64,000 nt of DNA from Diphasiastrum complanatum (GCA_029204225.1 CM055093.1:1839727-1903726); one strand, 5' to 3'. Positions 31,321-43,020 are shown, counted from the first letter of the stretch. Numbers and translations are program-made. The notes: a model not told the origin generated them from the letters alone.

Positions 31321-32140
31321 ACAACTGAGATGGAGTGCAAAGGAAAACGAAGGAGATGAAAGGAGCTTGTTAGTGAGGGAGCAATGGAGGAGAAGGAGGG
31401 TTGTGTAGAGATGAAAGAGGAGATGAATGGTCTGTTTGGATCAGAATGGAGAAAGAGGTGTGTGTGAGCCTCAAATATTAAGGAAATGAGTCTAGCAAAG
31501 TGTGGGACAATCCTAAATGAGATTTAAAGACACCTTTGTCTATTTTGTCTTTTTCGTGAAAAACCGACAGTGTCGCCTGTGACTGTTTTAGTTCATTTCT
31601 GTAGAGCTACAGTTTTGGTTCATTTATGCAGACAAAACGTTTATGACCAATTTCACCACTTATCAGCAATCAATGACAAGGACCGAATGGATGCCAATGG
31701 ATCACCAGCCAACTGACGATTGCAATTGACGACCTAATTTCTTAGTATAAATAGTTGTTCATATTCATACAATTTTCATGTTATGAACAAAAGCATTTGA
31801 ATAGTTAGTTGTCTCTCTCCCTCTCTCTCTCAAACCTGCAAGCTTGTACACTCTTGAGCTTCTAGCTCACTTCTTAGAGTTTTTTTAGAGATTGCTATTG
31901 TGCTACTGCTTATCAGCATTGCACTTAATTCAAACTTTCATTTTAGCCGCTTAGAGATAGCATAGAGTACGTGGCTTTGATCCGCAACTTATTGTACTCA
32001 TATACTTCTGTTTCGTTTTCATACTGAATCAATACTATCCTTCATTGCGTTCAGCTTTCGTCTCAAAACGTATGTGTTTCTGTATTTTTTTGCGACAAAT
32101 TATATGTCTGATAATTCAATGCATTATTGTTTGGCTACAT
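31321..32140. other. LTR-like remnant, no gene
   Basis: The last part (about 31,530-32,140) resembles the family B LTR in word order, ending in TTTGGCTACATAA, a word also present at 37,986 and 41,752. It then meets family A gag. The first 200 bp are purine-rich and unassigned. Confidence 0.45.
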
Positions 32141-32751
32141 AAGTCAAAACCATCTTTGTGATCAAGATGCTCTCTGGCCTCGACTTCCTCTCGAATCTCG
32201 ACAATCACCTTTTCAAAGTTCGTGGTAGAATCTTTTGTGAGCAGGGTTCGTGTCATCTGGAAAGATCTGGGTAATGCTCTCAACAGATATGTGAGCTGCT
32301 TCTCAACTGATACTACATTCTCTTCTCCTGAGTTGTGTAGTGATAGAAACAGATCCTTCATCTTTCTCACGAATGAGATGAGGTCTTTTCCATCCCACTG
32401 TAGATTCGTCAGCTGATCTTCCAACATCATAATCTGACTTTTTGATTTCGTCTAAAATCTTGTGAGCAGTGTATCCCACATCTCCTTAGCTTTGGAGAGT
32501 GTAGCCAGGTCAAGTGTAAGGCTATGTTCAATGGGAGATGATAGCAAAGCTACTAACTTGTCGTTTTTCTCCCTCCATTCGCATAGCTCCTTGTCTGTTG
32601 TCGTAGGCATTTCTTTTGTGCCATCCATCCAGGGGAAGAGAACTTTGCCCTTGAGTATCAAAGATGTCTTAACTTTCCAAGCTAGAAAGTTAGATTTTGA
32701 AGAATTAAGTATAGTGCAGATCTTGTTTCGCATGCTGATGATTGAAGCCAT
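32140..32751 (-). pseudogene. copia family A gag
   Basis: Gag of family A, starting at the ATG at 32751, about 135 bp after the PBS. It reads MASIISMRNKICTILNSS, NFLAWKVKTSLILKGKVLFP and LDLATLSKAKEMWDTLLTRF (UBN2-type). A stop and frameshift at about 32,450 lead to MMLEDQLTNLQWDGKDLISF, then LTYLLRALPRSFQMTRTLLT and IVEIREEVEAREHLDH. It is cut at about 32,140; its last ~100 bp overlap the 5' end of the gag piece at 14,641. Start choice is supported by the PBS distance and by similarity to other copia gag starts. Confidence 0.87.
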
Positions 32752-32885
32752 TGATTCTTGAAGTCTATTTTTCTTGTCGTTTGGTTGATTGTCTGAATGC
32801 TTGGCCTCCTAGATCTGCTAGCTTCTCGGCTATGTCAGAATATGACAACCTGGCTCTGATGGCACTGATGAAAAATTGAGTCAAC

Positions 32886-32897
32886 GCTCTGATACCA
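32886..32897 (-). other. Primer-binding site, initiator tRNA-Met type
   Basis: Reverse complement TGGTATCAGAGC, one base inside the LTR end at 32899. Confidence 0.92.
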
Positions 32898-32898
32898 C

Positions 32899-33963
32899 TG
32901 TTGGGAGTCGAGCGGTGCTCCAATATGAATGATGAGAATCGTGAGAAGAAAAGTTCACGAAAACATTCACGACTTTTTTTTGAGATTTGGATGGAGTTCA
33001 GATGCGTTCGCTATGCACTGCCAGCTGAAACACTCCTACAATCCTCCAGAGGGTAGTTAGGTACTATTGATCTACGTTCATAAAATTAATATAGCATTCG
33101 ACTTCATTTCAACCAAGGTGCGGAATTCAACAAGAAAACTCAGACATATTAAAATAAACAGCATAAGCATTCGACATTCAAGATCAGACACAACCAGAAA
33201 ATAATATATATTGATCTTCTTTGATTTCTTCAGGGCACTAAATGCGAATCCACGCAGTGCGTTGGCGTGAGAGAAGCATGGTTCTCTCACAAGTATTAGT
33301 CTCGCTTTACTAGCGGACAATTGGATCTTCTGATCCTAGACAAAATTGTCTTCTTGCATGCAGGCAGAGCTTCTGTCTGTGTTTGTCTTGATTGCTTACT
33401 AGCATCAGACTACTTCCTTTTCTTCTTTTCTTACTCGGTTACACACTGTGTATCCTATTGATATATGTCAAGTATTATTCAGGAAGTACAGTCTCTCTAT
33501 GCAAATCTAAGATTAGAGTGATTAACCATGTACAACTAACCAAAGAATTACAAGAGTGGCAGTTTAGCCACGACCTAGGGAGTATCTGCTGACGTCATGT
33601 CATCAGGTCAGATCTCTGTACTTCTAGTACTTGCGTGATCTCTGGTGGTACTCCTTGGAGCATGAGGACAGAACAAGTTTCGTTTCCACTGTTGGTTTCG
33701 TTTACCTCGTTTGCCTTTCTCTCATATAGGACCGCAAGGGAATCTTGTTCGTGGATCGTTCGTGTTCGCGAACCGTTGGTCTGCGTCTTCATTGACTTTC
33801 GTGTTCACGAAACTCTTCGTGTTTCGTGTCTTCAGATTTTCGAGTTCGCGAAGATGCTCGTCATCGTATTCGTTGACTTTTGTGTTCGTGAAACTCTTCG
33901 TGTTTCGTGTCGAGGGGCTGTAAGCTAGCAAGGCTTTGTGTTCGGAAACACTTTGTTTCTTCA
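32899..33963 (-). repeat. Complete 5' LTR of copia family A (1065 bp)
   Basis: On the minus strand it runs from TGAAGAAAC at 33963 to CTCCCAACA at 32899, followed by PBS and gag, so it is a true 5' LTR. It contains the same open 21-residue repeat frame as the other copies (33931-33722), although a 5' LTR would not be translated. Sequence beyond 33,963 is unrelated. Confidence 0.92.
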
Positions 33964-34430
33964 GGTTGAAGGTGCATTCTCCTCTAGTTTAGAAGTCGAA
34001 ATGGGAAAAAGTGAGCTAGAGTTCTTGGTAGTCGAAGGTGGAGCCAGATCCAATGAAGAAAAAGTCACAGATTTGGCATGGATGGCAGATGGATGGATCT
34101 TGGACAATGGCATTATAGTGTGCCAAGGCCGCATTGTAATAGACGATGAGAGTGGCGGGATCGTACTAGTGGCATTCGTGGTAGAGGGATTTGATGAGAC
34201 ATAGAGTATCAGGGAGGGCGGCGATAGTGGTATGGCAATGCTTTATATGCTCTGTGAGGGCATCGGTCAGCTTCTCTACTCTTGTTGGCTGGTACTCTGG
34301 CGCATACTATACTTGTTGGTGTTGTGAAAGTGAAGGGATGGAACAAAGAGAGGGGGTTGATGCATGTGATCTAGCTCCAATTGAAAGCATCAATCTTGTG
34401 AAAAATTGATGATGGTGGAAAGGTCTGCTA
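33964..34430 (-). pseudogene. Possible decayed ORF, unrecognised
   Basis: Broken minus-strand frames contain YAPEYQPTRVEKLTDALTEH and LIVYYNAALAHYNAIVQDPS with several stops. The + strand has an 88-residue frame (33938-34204) of no recognisable type. The minus-strand reading agrees in direction with the decayed ORFs up to 36,640 and may be their C-terminal continuation, cut by insertion of the family A element. Confidence 0.3.
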
Positions 34431-34639
34431 CAAAATGGAACGGAGGACTCCCGAAAACATCGCATAAATAGCCAAAATTCTTAATGTGGACAAAACAACG
34501 ATGTTTTTATTCGCCTCCGATGCAATCTGATAAATGTAAATGATGTTAGAATTAGAGAGGGAGAAAGCTGAAAAAGACAAAGAAAAATAATAAAAAACTA
34601 ATCTAATCAAATATTGAAAAGTAAATGGTAAATTGTCAT

Positions 34640-36640
34640 CTAGAGCAGTGAAAAACTCTAGACAACGGTGAAGTGCTTCTTCATGGTTTGCAATTGGCCT
34701 TCAGTTGCCTTGAGTGCCTGCTCATCTTCTCGGAGCGTGGCGTGTAAGGTTGCCAGCTCTGTGTCCTTGGAGGTGAGCACAACATCATAAAATTTTAGTT
34801 GGTCCTGGAATGTATGTAACACCCGGGCAGAGTGATCTTTGTAGTATTCAACACGCTTCTTTGGAGTTTTTGGGTGGTCGGTGTCTCTTCTTTTGTCGTT
34901 GCTACCATATGATTGAGTGCAGCTTGGATGGCCTGCACTTGTTGATCAACCTGCTGGACTTTTTGCTCCAAGGCCACCTATTGGGTGGTGAAGTTGGCCT
35001 GGGCTCTTTGCAACTCCGTCTTTTCCTTGGAAACATTTCGCTCTAGTTGGCAGATGTAGTCCTTGATCGATCTCTCGTTGGTTCTGAAAAATTCACGCTC
35101 CTGCTCCAATGTGGTCTGTTTTAGCACCAAATGCTGGCGGTCAGATTGGTAGATTTTTTGCATGGTCTTCTCTTGGTCGGCTCAGTCTAAAGTCTAGAGA
35201 TGAGCTGTTGGTTTTGCAAAGTTGCTTGTTGTGCTTTTTTCAACTGGTCTGTTAACTGGTGGCTCTCATTCCTTTCTCTTTCTGGTCTCTTTTCAGTTGC
35301 GCGACCTTATCAATCAAGTCCTGCAACGTTTGCTCCACCACCAATTAACTGCGAGATTGCTCGGTAGCTCTTACAGAGAGCATTTGGAAGAGCTGTTGCT
35401 GGAGGCCTGTTAAGACACTCCAACAAGCCAGAGCCTGAGTATCCCAGCTGACCGAAGTGACAGAGTTGCGAGTGTAAGAGGTGTGGTGACAGAGATGGTG
35501 GTGATGGGTGGAGTAGTGGTGGTGGAGATGGTGGCGATAATAGGGGTGACAACAGAAGTGGCGAGAGCGACAATGTTGGAGACAATTGTCGGGTGAATGG
35601 GAGATGAAAGAAGTGGAATAGCGACAGTAAGGAAAGATGAGGTGGCGATGGCGAGAGTAGTGATTGTGAAAATGGTGGAACTTGCGACAACGGTGAAAAC
35701 ATGAGAAAAAACTGTGGGGCAGATGGAGCTATGTACACGAGATGTGATCTGAAGCATGGAGGAGGAGTGGATGGGGCTAGTGTGCATTGGGCCAGTGTGT
35801 GTATGAGTAGATGGTGTAGGTGATGAGGCAAAGGCATGTTGGCCTTCCATCAATAGCGCAAGTGTGAATCTTGGGAGAATAGACTGGCGGATGGAGAGGA
35901 GGGTGTGGACGTCTTAACACCTAGATGCTCCAGGTGAGTGTAGGCAATGATGGTGATGAGACCACCACAGGTGATCCATGAGGGGCGCTTGAAAGTAGCC
36001 TGTAGCTCCTTTACGAGAAACGAGGCCCAATCATAAACGGTATTTAGTCCATCCATAATTGTCATCATGATGATGACTTGCTTGGACACACGTAGAAGAT
36101 GGTGGGAACTTATGATGATGGTGGCGGACAAAATATCTATCACATCACAGAGGTTTGAATTCCTGAGTTGGAAAATCATGTACCCGTTGTTGGTTTTTGT
36201 TTTAACGTCATCATTATCTGGACAAAAAAATATGAGTATGTCAAATTTGGTGAGGATTCGGATGGCTGGCAGGTGGGTGGAGTGTGGAAGAGTCAGAGCC
36301 ATTGAAATAAGCTGCGGGTCGAGGGAGACCACATGGTCCTGCCCAATCTCTTGCTCCATGAGTAAAGGCAAAATGGTGTACCGCGAAGGTGCACACATGG
36401 CAAGAGTAGCAGTTCGGGAGGCAGATCGGGGAGATGTTTCTTCCTCCTCTTGTCTGGGGGATGTGGATGATAATGGAGAGAAATAAGAGACGGATCCGGT
36501 CTGCTGGAATGAGGATGGCGAGGAAGTGGTCCGTGAGGACGTAGCAGGGCTAGAAGATGCAGCAGTGCTTCAAGTGATGCAGGACTTTTGGCCTGGTCGA
36601 GAAATAGCATGCGAAAGACGACATTTCGGTGCCATGGATG
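34640..36640 (-). pseudogene. Decayed transposon-associated ORF with coiled coil, unrecognised
   Basis: On the minus strand a start-like MAPKCRLSHAIS lies at about 36,636. In broken frames then follow IGQDHVVSLDPQLISMALTL, HLLRVSKQVIIMMTIMDGLN, SFLVKELQATFKRPSWITCG, a long Ser/Thr/Pro-rich low-complexity segment (35,853-35,410), and a Gln/Glu-rich probable coiled coil (35163-34795) with LEQEREFFRTNERSIKDYIC and VQQVDQQVQAIQAALNHMVA. The layout recalls the extra ORFs of some large plant gypsy elements, but I see no diagnostic motif. Stops in every frame show decay. The repeat array at 36,675-36,920 lies just upstream. Confidence 0.35.
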
Positions 36641-36674
36641 TATTTAAGTGTTGATGTGGATGGGGATCTGAGGG

Positions 36675-36920
36675 CGAGTAAAATTGGGGATGGTGAGTTA
36701 TAGACACATATGGTGAGTAATAGGCTTCAACAAGTAATAACATGCGAGTTATAAATAGATAGACGAGTAATAGGGATCAGTGAGTATTAGGAGGTCGCTG
36801 GGTTATACATTGTGGACAAGTAATCACTGAGGGCAAATAATAACAATGCGTGAGTAATAATTGAGGGCGAGTAATATCACATAGGCGAGTAATAGGTGAG
36901 TAATATCGCGCGAGTAATAA
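36675..36920 (-). repeat. About 15 copies of GAGTAATA about every 18 bp
   Basis: On + the word GAGTAATA and variants (GAGTTATA, AAGTAATA) occur at about 36675, 36693, 36713, 36731, 36744, 36763, 36780, 36817, 36833, 36850, 36868, 36886, 36895 and 36910, usually preceded by GC, GT or AC. In the sense of the neighbouring minus-strand ORF it reads TATTACTC. It sits immediately upstream of that ORF's start-like MAPK. Confidence 0.9.
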
Positions 36921-37439
36921 GATACAATTTTCTATAACGCCCATATATATATATAGGGGGAATTATAAGTCGCCTATTGTCTTTTTTGGACATCAGTCTA
37001 ATCTATGTCGATTCATCAAACTTTGCCTTATGCAAAACTCGTTTCCCATTTGGCTGCTAGATTTTTGAGATTTTCAATGTCCCGCTGTTTACTAAAAATG
37101 GCGATTTTGTCTAAAAATGGGCCTAACTTGAATTTTGGCTAGAATTTTTCTGGACAAATTTGATCACGCGTTCAAGTGCAATAGAGAATAATAATTGCGA
37201 GGACAATGACTGTCAAAAATAGCAGTAATGCTTCGTACAAACCGTTCAGGGCATTTTTGGGACAATATTACAAGGAAAAAGTCGAAAGGAAGGGTAGGTC
37301 TAGATTTTTACATAGGATCTATACAAGGGCAAGGGCAGTGTGTACAAGGTGGGATTTTCTAAATACAAGGTTTTGTTGATGCTCTCCCTAACTAAATCTA
37401 CCTAATCTCCTATCTACTCTAAAATCATTACTTAACTAC
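36921..37439. other. Unassigned stretch
   Basis: No gene or clear repeat. It may contain the LTR belonging to the minus-strand element at 34-37 kb, but no TG/CA border or PBS is identifiable. Confidence 0.45.
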
Positions 37440-38213
37440 TGCACACCTGTAAAATTATGTATATATATATTGAATACCATTTGCGTATTCAACAAGTGTG
37501 AGAGAAATCAAGTGAGAAACTAGCAACAAGCATAACAGCATCAGAAGCTTATCAGAGATAGATGAAGTAGATGCTTCCGCGCATCGATTCTTTCTATTGT
37601 CAGTAATAGGTTTATTCCTTTCACAGATTGGATTAGCTTCGTGAAGCACGCGATTTCATTCGCTATTGCCTTGTGCTCACCAGCATTATTGACCTGTATA
37701 TTTTGCTATACTTAATTTGATTACAACTTTGTTTGTTCTGTGGTCAGATTTGTGTCAATATTGCTATGCTTTTCTACATTCTGTCTGACTCTTCTATTGC
37801 TCAATCTGGTAGTTGTTCTTCGCGAATTATTATTAGTCTAGTTGTTTGTGACTAATATTTAGTCTTGCCTTTTGTGACTAATTATTAGTCGAGCTCAATC
37901 TAGCTCTTCGCGAATAATTTGCGACTAATAATTTGTCTAGCTGTTTGAGACAAATTATCTTTCTGATGTTTTGTTGCCTAATGTTTGGCTACATAATCAG
38001 ATCAAACATGATTTCAATCACTAACGTTTTCTTCGTGTTTGATAGGCATAGTCATGCCTAGGAAAAGAGTAAGATAGCTCATTCCACTGCGCATGAACAC
38101 TTTATGTTCGAGTTCGTTTCTTTTTTAAGTTTCGAGTTCACTTCTTTTCGTGTTCATTCCTTTTCGAGTTATTTTTGTTCCTCACACTTATATACACTCT
38201 TTCAATCCCAACA
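37440..38213 (+). repeat. copia family B 5' LTR, 5' part missing
   Basis: It ends TCAATCCCAACA directly before the PBS. It matches 40,670-40,860 and 41,220-42,037 in order (GCACACCTGTAAAATTAT, TTTGCGTATTCA, AGAAGCTTATCA, TTTGGCTACATAATC). Similarity starts only at about 37,440, so the 5' third is absent or replaced. Confidence 0.8.
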
Positions 38214-38225
38214 TGGTATCAGAGC
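38214..38225 (+). other. Primer-binding site, initiator tRNA-Met type
   Basis: TGGTATCAGAGC directly abuts the LTR end. Confidence 0.93.
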
Positions 38226-38370
38226 AATTTTTCAAAGCCTGATAAGCTTCCACAATAACAAGACTCTATCAGCCGATAGAGTAATTGTCTTCTTGTTCTA
38301 TAATTCAGTACTAGATTTTCATACGGTCACTGATAGTTTTTCTTCCTATCACCTAGACTAATCTTCGACA

Positions 38371-39180
38371 TGGATTCCAAGGGAAAGCCAATCCTATCAT
38401 GGACAAGCTTCATGGAGCAAATTACCATTTGTGGAAATTTAAGATGAAAACTGTACTAATGGCTAAAGAATTGTATGACGTTGTTACAGGTGCAAAAGGG
38501 AAACCCGAAGCAGACGACGCAGCAATCGCCAGATGGAAGCTGAAGGATGGAAAGGCTTTCACGCTGATCATCCTCAACATTTTGGATACCCAGATCGGCC
38601 ATGTATCCGAGTCCCAGCCATCCAAAGAAATTTGGGACATCTTGAGCACACTATATGAAGTGCAAGATATAGCTTCCAAGCTACATCTCAGGAAGAAATT
38701 TTACTCCCTCAAGATGGCAAATGGTGATTCCCTACAGAATCACATCAACCAAATCAAGAACCTGCTAAAGCAAATGGCCGTTGTCGGATCTGTCATAGAC
38801 GATCAAGACGCAGTGATGCAACTGCTTACAAGCTTGCCAAGCTCATATGACAACTAGGTGATGATCATCACGAACATCCAGAACTGACTCTTTCAAGAGT
38901 CATTACAATGTTGTTGCAAGAAGACACGCGGAGGAACGAAGTCTCAAGTTCCTCACCTGATTCTCACGATTTATACAACAACAAGAGCACAACTAAGCAT
39001 AAGAAGAAGAAAGGGCCGAAGTAATCAAAGCCAGACCGGAAACCAGCACAACACAAAGAACAGTCGAATTCGTAGACGAAGAAGAGGTTGTTCTGCAGAT
39101 ACTGCAAGCAAAATAACCACAAAATTCAAGACTGCTGGATACTGCAAGCAAAGAACAATAGCAAGGGGGCAGTCAAATGA
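38371..39180 (+). pseudogene. copia family B gag
   Basis: The ATG at 38371 (MDSKGKPI) matches the start of the copy at 52410 and lies 145 bp past the PBS. A frameshift near 38,398 leads to the main frame 38399-38857: DKLHGANYHLWKFKMKTVLM, KDGKAFTLIILNILDTQIGH, SKEIWDILSTLYEVQDIASK, VMQLLTSLPSSYDN and a stop. Broken frames then give a Lys-rich segment and a zinc-knuckle region decayed relative to the intact copy at 60,180. It is a UBN2-type copia Gag. Confidence 0.87.
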
Positions 39181-39530
39181 AGTGGCAAATGCAGCTATAG
39201 AAGCCCCACAGCCTATTCAAGAAGCGGATCAAGATGTCTTCATGACCAGCCATCAAGGAGCAACCGGCTACAGTTCTTGGTTCGTGGATTCCGGAGCCAC
39301 TCAGCACATGACCAGTCTCATTGACTGTTTTGAGTCCTATACACCTTACGATACCAAAAAATGTTCACCTTGGCAACAATAGCACACAAGCTATTAAAGG
39401 TGAAGGTATTGTAAGATTAAGCTTTGCAAATTATCAGTCTAAGCTACTTTCTAAAGTCCTGTATGTAACAAATTTATCTACAAATCTGCTCTCTGTAAAA
39501 TCACAAATCTAGGACATAGAGTAAAATTCG
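39181..39530 (+). pseudogene. copia family B protease
   Basis: Frame 39182-39382 contains SWFVDSGATQHMTSLIDCFE with the catalytic Asp at codon 39287-39289 and an intact DSGAT motif. A frameshift at about 39,355 moves to VHLGNNSTQAIKGEGIVRLS and LYVTNLSTNLLSVKSQI. The protease active site is intact but the domain is split. Confidence 0.87.
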
Positions 39531-40378
39531 AATGTGATCAGTGCAAAGTAGTAGATAGGACAGGCAAGATCCTAGCACTCGGAAAGTGGCATGGATACTT
39601 GTATAAATTAAGTCATTTCTTTTTTGCCTCTAGTCAGGCACTCAGTACTTCTATTCATGCAAATAAAAATTTACTTTGGCATTATAGACTTGGTCACTTG
39701 AATCATGCTGCTGTACAACAAATGTCTAGACAATCTATTGTTCTTGATCTCGACTGTCCTCATGATAAAGGTGAGTTACTTGTCTGTCAAGACTATCTAG
39801 TTGGTAAACATACTAGGAAACCATTTAAACAAGCCATCAGCATATTGCTAGAGGATTGTTAGACATTGTACATTCAGACATTTTTGGCCCGATGAAAAAT
39901 CCTTTGCTGAAGGATGCAAAGTATTTTATAGCTTTTATTGATGAATTTTTTAGAAGGACTATGGTGTACCTTATAAAAAAGAAATTAGAAGCCTTCAACA
40001 GCTTCAGAATCTTCAAGGAGGTGCAGAAAAGGAGACTGGAAGGACGATCAAAACCCTAAGGTCAGACAATGGTGGAGAATATATCTCTATCGAGTTTAAG
40101 GAGTACTGCCAAAGCCAAGACATCGAGTAGCAATTCATCACTCCATCAATCTAATGGAGGAAGGACCGTACCCTGGTTGGATCAGTCAAATGTATGATAG
40201 CGCATGCATCGTTGCCCAAGAGATTATGGGCCAAAGTTGTCTCCACTGCAGCTTACGTCTAGAACAAATGTCCGACCAAGGCCCTCTTAGACAAGACACC
40301 CCACGAGGTGCGGACAGACTCTAAGCCTTCTATAAAGAACCTAAGAGTGTTTGGATGTGTTGCCTACGCGCATAAATA
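39531..40378 (+). pseudogene. copia family B pre-integrase and integrase
   Basis: LLWHYRLGHLNHAAVQQMSR is the pre-integrase HHCC start and LVCQDYLVGKHTRKPFKQ its continuation (one Cys replaced by Gln-Asp). After a stop at 39,860 the core reads [40 protein letters not shown], then decays through [14 protein letters not shown]-like sequence and MEEGRTLVGSVKCM-like pieces. It breaks off at about 40,378 where LTR sequence begins. The first Asp is intact. The same protein region restarts intact in the copy at 42,049. Confidence 0.82.
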
Positions 40379-40384
40379 CAAGTA

Positions 40385-40699
40385 ATTTTCCAAAAGTGAA
40401 AAAGGTGAAAAACGTGACACTGTGTTTTGTGACAAGCGAAAAAGACAACACTGCCTTACAAAATGTCGAAAGGTGCCCTAGGAAAATGGAGGCACCCTAT
40501 AAATCAAATCCTAAGGCATTTGTCAGAGTGTCGCATTTTTCGCATCTTCACCAATGTTCATTTCAGCGAAGACTGACGTCGCGGCCTTCTCACGCTCATC
40601 CCATGCAATTGTGCAAACAGATTTGTCAACAATAGCAGCCACCTACGATCTCCCAAAGACAACACATCCACTTTGTACTTTCTTCATCTGCACACCTAT

Positions 40700-40741
<42 letters not shown>

Positions 40742-40860
40742 TGAATACCATTTGCGTATTCAGCAAGTGTCAGAGAAATCATGTGAGAAACTAGCAACAA
40801 GCATAACAACATCAGAAGCTTATCATAAATAGACGAAGTAGATGCTTCATGTTGGATTTA
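40385..40860 (+). repeat. copia family B LTR fragment
   Basis: Matches 40,935-41,290 (AATGTCGAAAGGTGCCCTA, GTGTCGCATTTTTCGCATC, CAACACATCCACTTTGTAC) and 37,440-37,580 (TTTGCGTATTCAGCAAGTG). It is the 5' third of the LTR plus a little more, ending at GATGCTTCA. It contains a (TA)n run. Confidence 0.8.
40697..40741 (+). repeat. (TA)n microsatellite inside the LTR
   Basis: About 20 TA units; the sister LTRs have much shorter TA runs at the same place (37,460 and 41,263). Confidence 0.95.
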
Positions 40861-40934
40861 TTTCCTCTACTCTCCTAAATCCCATTTTAATATGCCTCCA
40901 TTTGTGCTGCATATTTACATATAAATTCTCACAG

Positions 40935-42037
40935 GCAAAGAAAAGATGCAAGAATCGCGACATTGTGTTTTTACACGTATTTTGGTGACAGGCAAAAAAA
41001 GACGACACTGTCTTGAATGTCGAAGGTGCCCTAAAGCAAAGGCACCCTGTAAATCTAATCCTAAGGCAATTTTGTAAGAGTGACGCATTTTTTTGCATCT
41101 TCACCAACGTTCACTTCAGCACTGACAGACGTTGCACCTTTTCACGCTCACTCCATGCAGCTGTGCTAACTGATTGGACAACGATTGCAGCCACCCACGA
41201 TCTCCTATAGACAACACATCCACTTTGTACTTTCTTCATCTGCATACCTATAATATTGTGTATATATACTAGTGGACACCATTTAAGTATTCAGGTTGAC
41301 CATTGAAGACGATATTGATTCAAGATCAAGTGTGTAAATTCAGCATTAGAAGCTTATCAAAGATAGACAAAAGTAGATGCTCTGTGCATTGATTCTTTAT
41401 TTGTCAATAATAAGGTTTTCATTTCTTTATAGATTGAATTGTCTTCGTAGAGCACGTGGTTTTGTCCGCTATTGTCTTGTGCTTTACCGCATTGTTGACA
41501 TGTATATTTGACATACTTAATTTGATAACAGCTCTTTGTTCTGCATTCAGATCTATGTCAATATTGTTATGCTTATCATTATTCATTCTGTCTGACTTTT
41601 CTAGTTGATCAATTTGGTAATTTGTTTTAGCACAGCTAATATTTAGTCTTGTCTTTCGTGAATAATTTGTGACTGATTATCAGTTGAAGCTCAATCTAGC
41701 TCTTCGCAAAACATTCGCGACAAATTACTCTTCTGATGATTTATCAAAGTTTGGCTACGTAATCAAGAACGATAGTGATTTCCATCACTACCGTTCTGTT
41801 CATTCTGATAGGCGTAGTCATGCTTACGGAGAAAGTCGTATAGCTCGTTCCGCTATGCACGAACACTTTCCGTTCGTGTTTCATTTCTTGTTCGTGTTTC
41901 ATTTCCGTTCGAGTTCGTTTCTCGTTCGTGTTTTGTTTCTCGTTCGTGTTTCGTTTCTCGTTCGTGTTCATCTTTCCTTTTGAGCTAATTTTTCATTTCT
42001 CACACACGACACCCTCTCATCCCTCTTTCTCCCAACA
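40935..42037 (+). repeat. copia family B LTR, near complete (about 1.1 kb)
   Basis: It starts with the GCGACATTGTGTTTT region and ends TTCTCCCAACA before a PBS. Near the 3' end a CGTTCGTGTTTCGTTTCT-like word is repeated about six times (41,868-41,970). The start is set by similarity to 40,385-40,860 and is uncertain by tens of bases. Upstream, 40,850-40,934 is an unassigned 85-bp piece opening TGTTGGATTTA. Confidence 0.78.
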
Positions 42038-42048
42038 TGGTATCAGAG
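42038..42048 (+). other. Primer-binding site, initiator tRNA-Met type, joined to pol
   Basis: TGGTATCAGAG follows the LTR end, then the sequence continues straight into integrase coding sequence. Gag and the first half of pol are missing. Confidence 0.85.
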
Positions 42049-43020
42049 AACCATACTCTGGTTGAATTTGCCAAATGTATGTTATCGCATGCATCGTTGC
42101 CCAAGAGATTCTGGGCTGAAGCTGTCTCCACTGCAGCTTACATTCAGAACAAATGTTTGACCAAGGCCCTCTCAAGCAAGACACCCCACGAGGTGTGGAC
42201 AGGCTCTAAGTCTTCTTTGAAGAATCTAAGAGTGTTTGGGTGCATTGCCTACACGCAGATCCCAAAAGACACGAGGAAGAAATTGGACTTCCAAGGTCTC
42301 AAGACCATCCTGATCGGATATACTTCATCTGATAATACTTATAAGTTGTACGATCTTGATACCTAGCAAATCTTGTATAACCAAGATACAATATTTATCG
42401 AGGATCAGTTCGTCGACCTCAAAGGCAAGGATATTGCTCAAAAAGAACCTTCATCACCTGTCGTTGACACAACAATCCGAGCTTCTGGCTCAGGTGTATC
42501 TATTGCCGACTCACTTCGAGACAACGAATCAGACGAAGATGTTGCTGCTACCCATCAACAAGTCATAGGAGCGGTTCATCAGTCGAATCCTCCCAGAAGA
42601 TCAAGCCGAGTGTGCACATAACCCACAAGGTGTACTCTTGAGTCTGTCTGTCTCTTGATACAAGAACCGACGACAGTCGAAGAGGCACTCAGCCAACCAG
42701 ACTCTGATCTCTGGAGAAAAGCTATGGACAAAGAGTATTCCTCTCTGATCAAGAACCAAACATGGTCGTTAGTCAAAGCTCCTATTGGCTGCAACATCAT
42801 TGATTGCAAATGGATCTTTAAGATCAAATACAATGCCAATGGAGCAATTGATCGAAGGAGGTCAAGACTAGTAGCACGAGGATTCACCCAGATCGTGAAT
42901 GTTGACTACAGTGAGATTCTCAGTCCAGTAGTCAAACATTCGTTGATCCGAATGCTCCTATCTTATGTTGTAGCTGCCGACCTCAAAGTGCATCAACTTG
43001 ATGTACATGATCCAGTCCTC
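42049..43020 (+). pseudogene. copia family B integrase C-terminus and RT start
   Basis: Frame 42037-42366: NHTLVEFAKCMLSHASLPKR, FWAEAVSTAAYIQNKCLTKA, TPHEVWTGSKSSLKNLRVFG, ending at a TAG after YDLDT. The frame continues with QILYNQDTIFIEDQFVDLKG. The RT begins in frame 42655-43038 with WRKAMDKEYSSLIKNQTWSL, CKWIFKIKYNANGAIDRRRS, RLVARGFTQIVNVDYSEILS and ADLKVHQLDVH, then stops matching RT just before the palm block. The rest of RT and RNase H are replaced by unrelated sequence. Confidence 0.87.

Noticed and set aside
35310-35853. Two overlapping Pro/Ser/Thr-rich frames on the minus strand
   Set aside because: Low-complexity sequence keeps several frames open. I treat it as part of a decayed ORF, not as two genes.
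41744-41971. 75-codon minus-strand ORF with NTNEKRN repeats
   Set aside because: It is the antisense of the CGTTCGTGTTTCGTTTCT repeat of the family B LTR.
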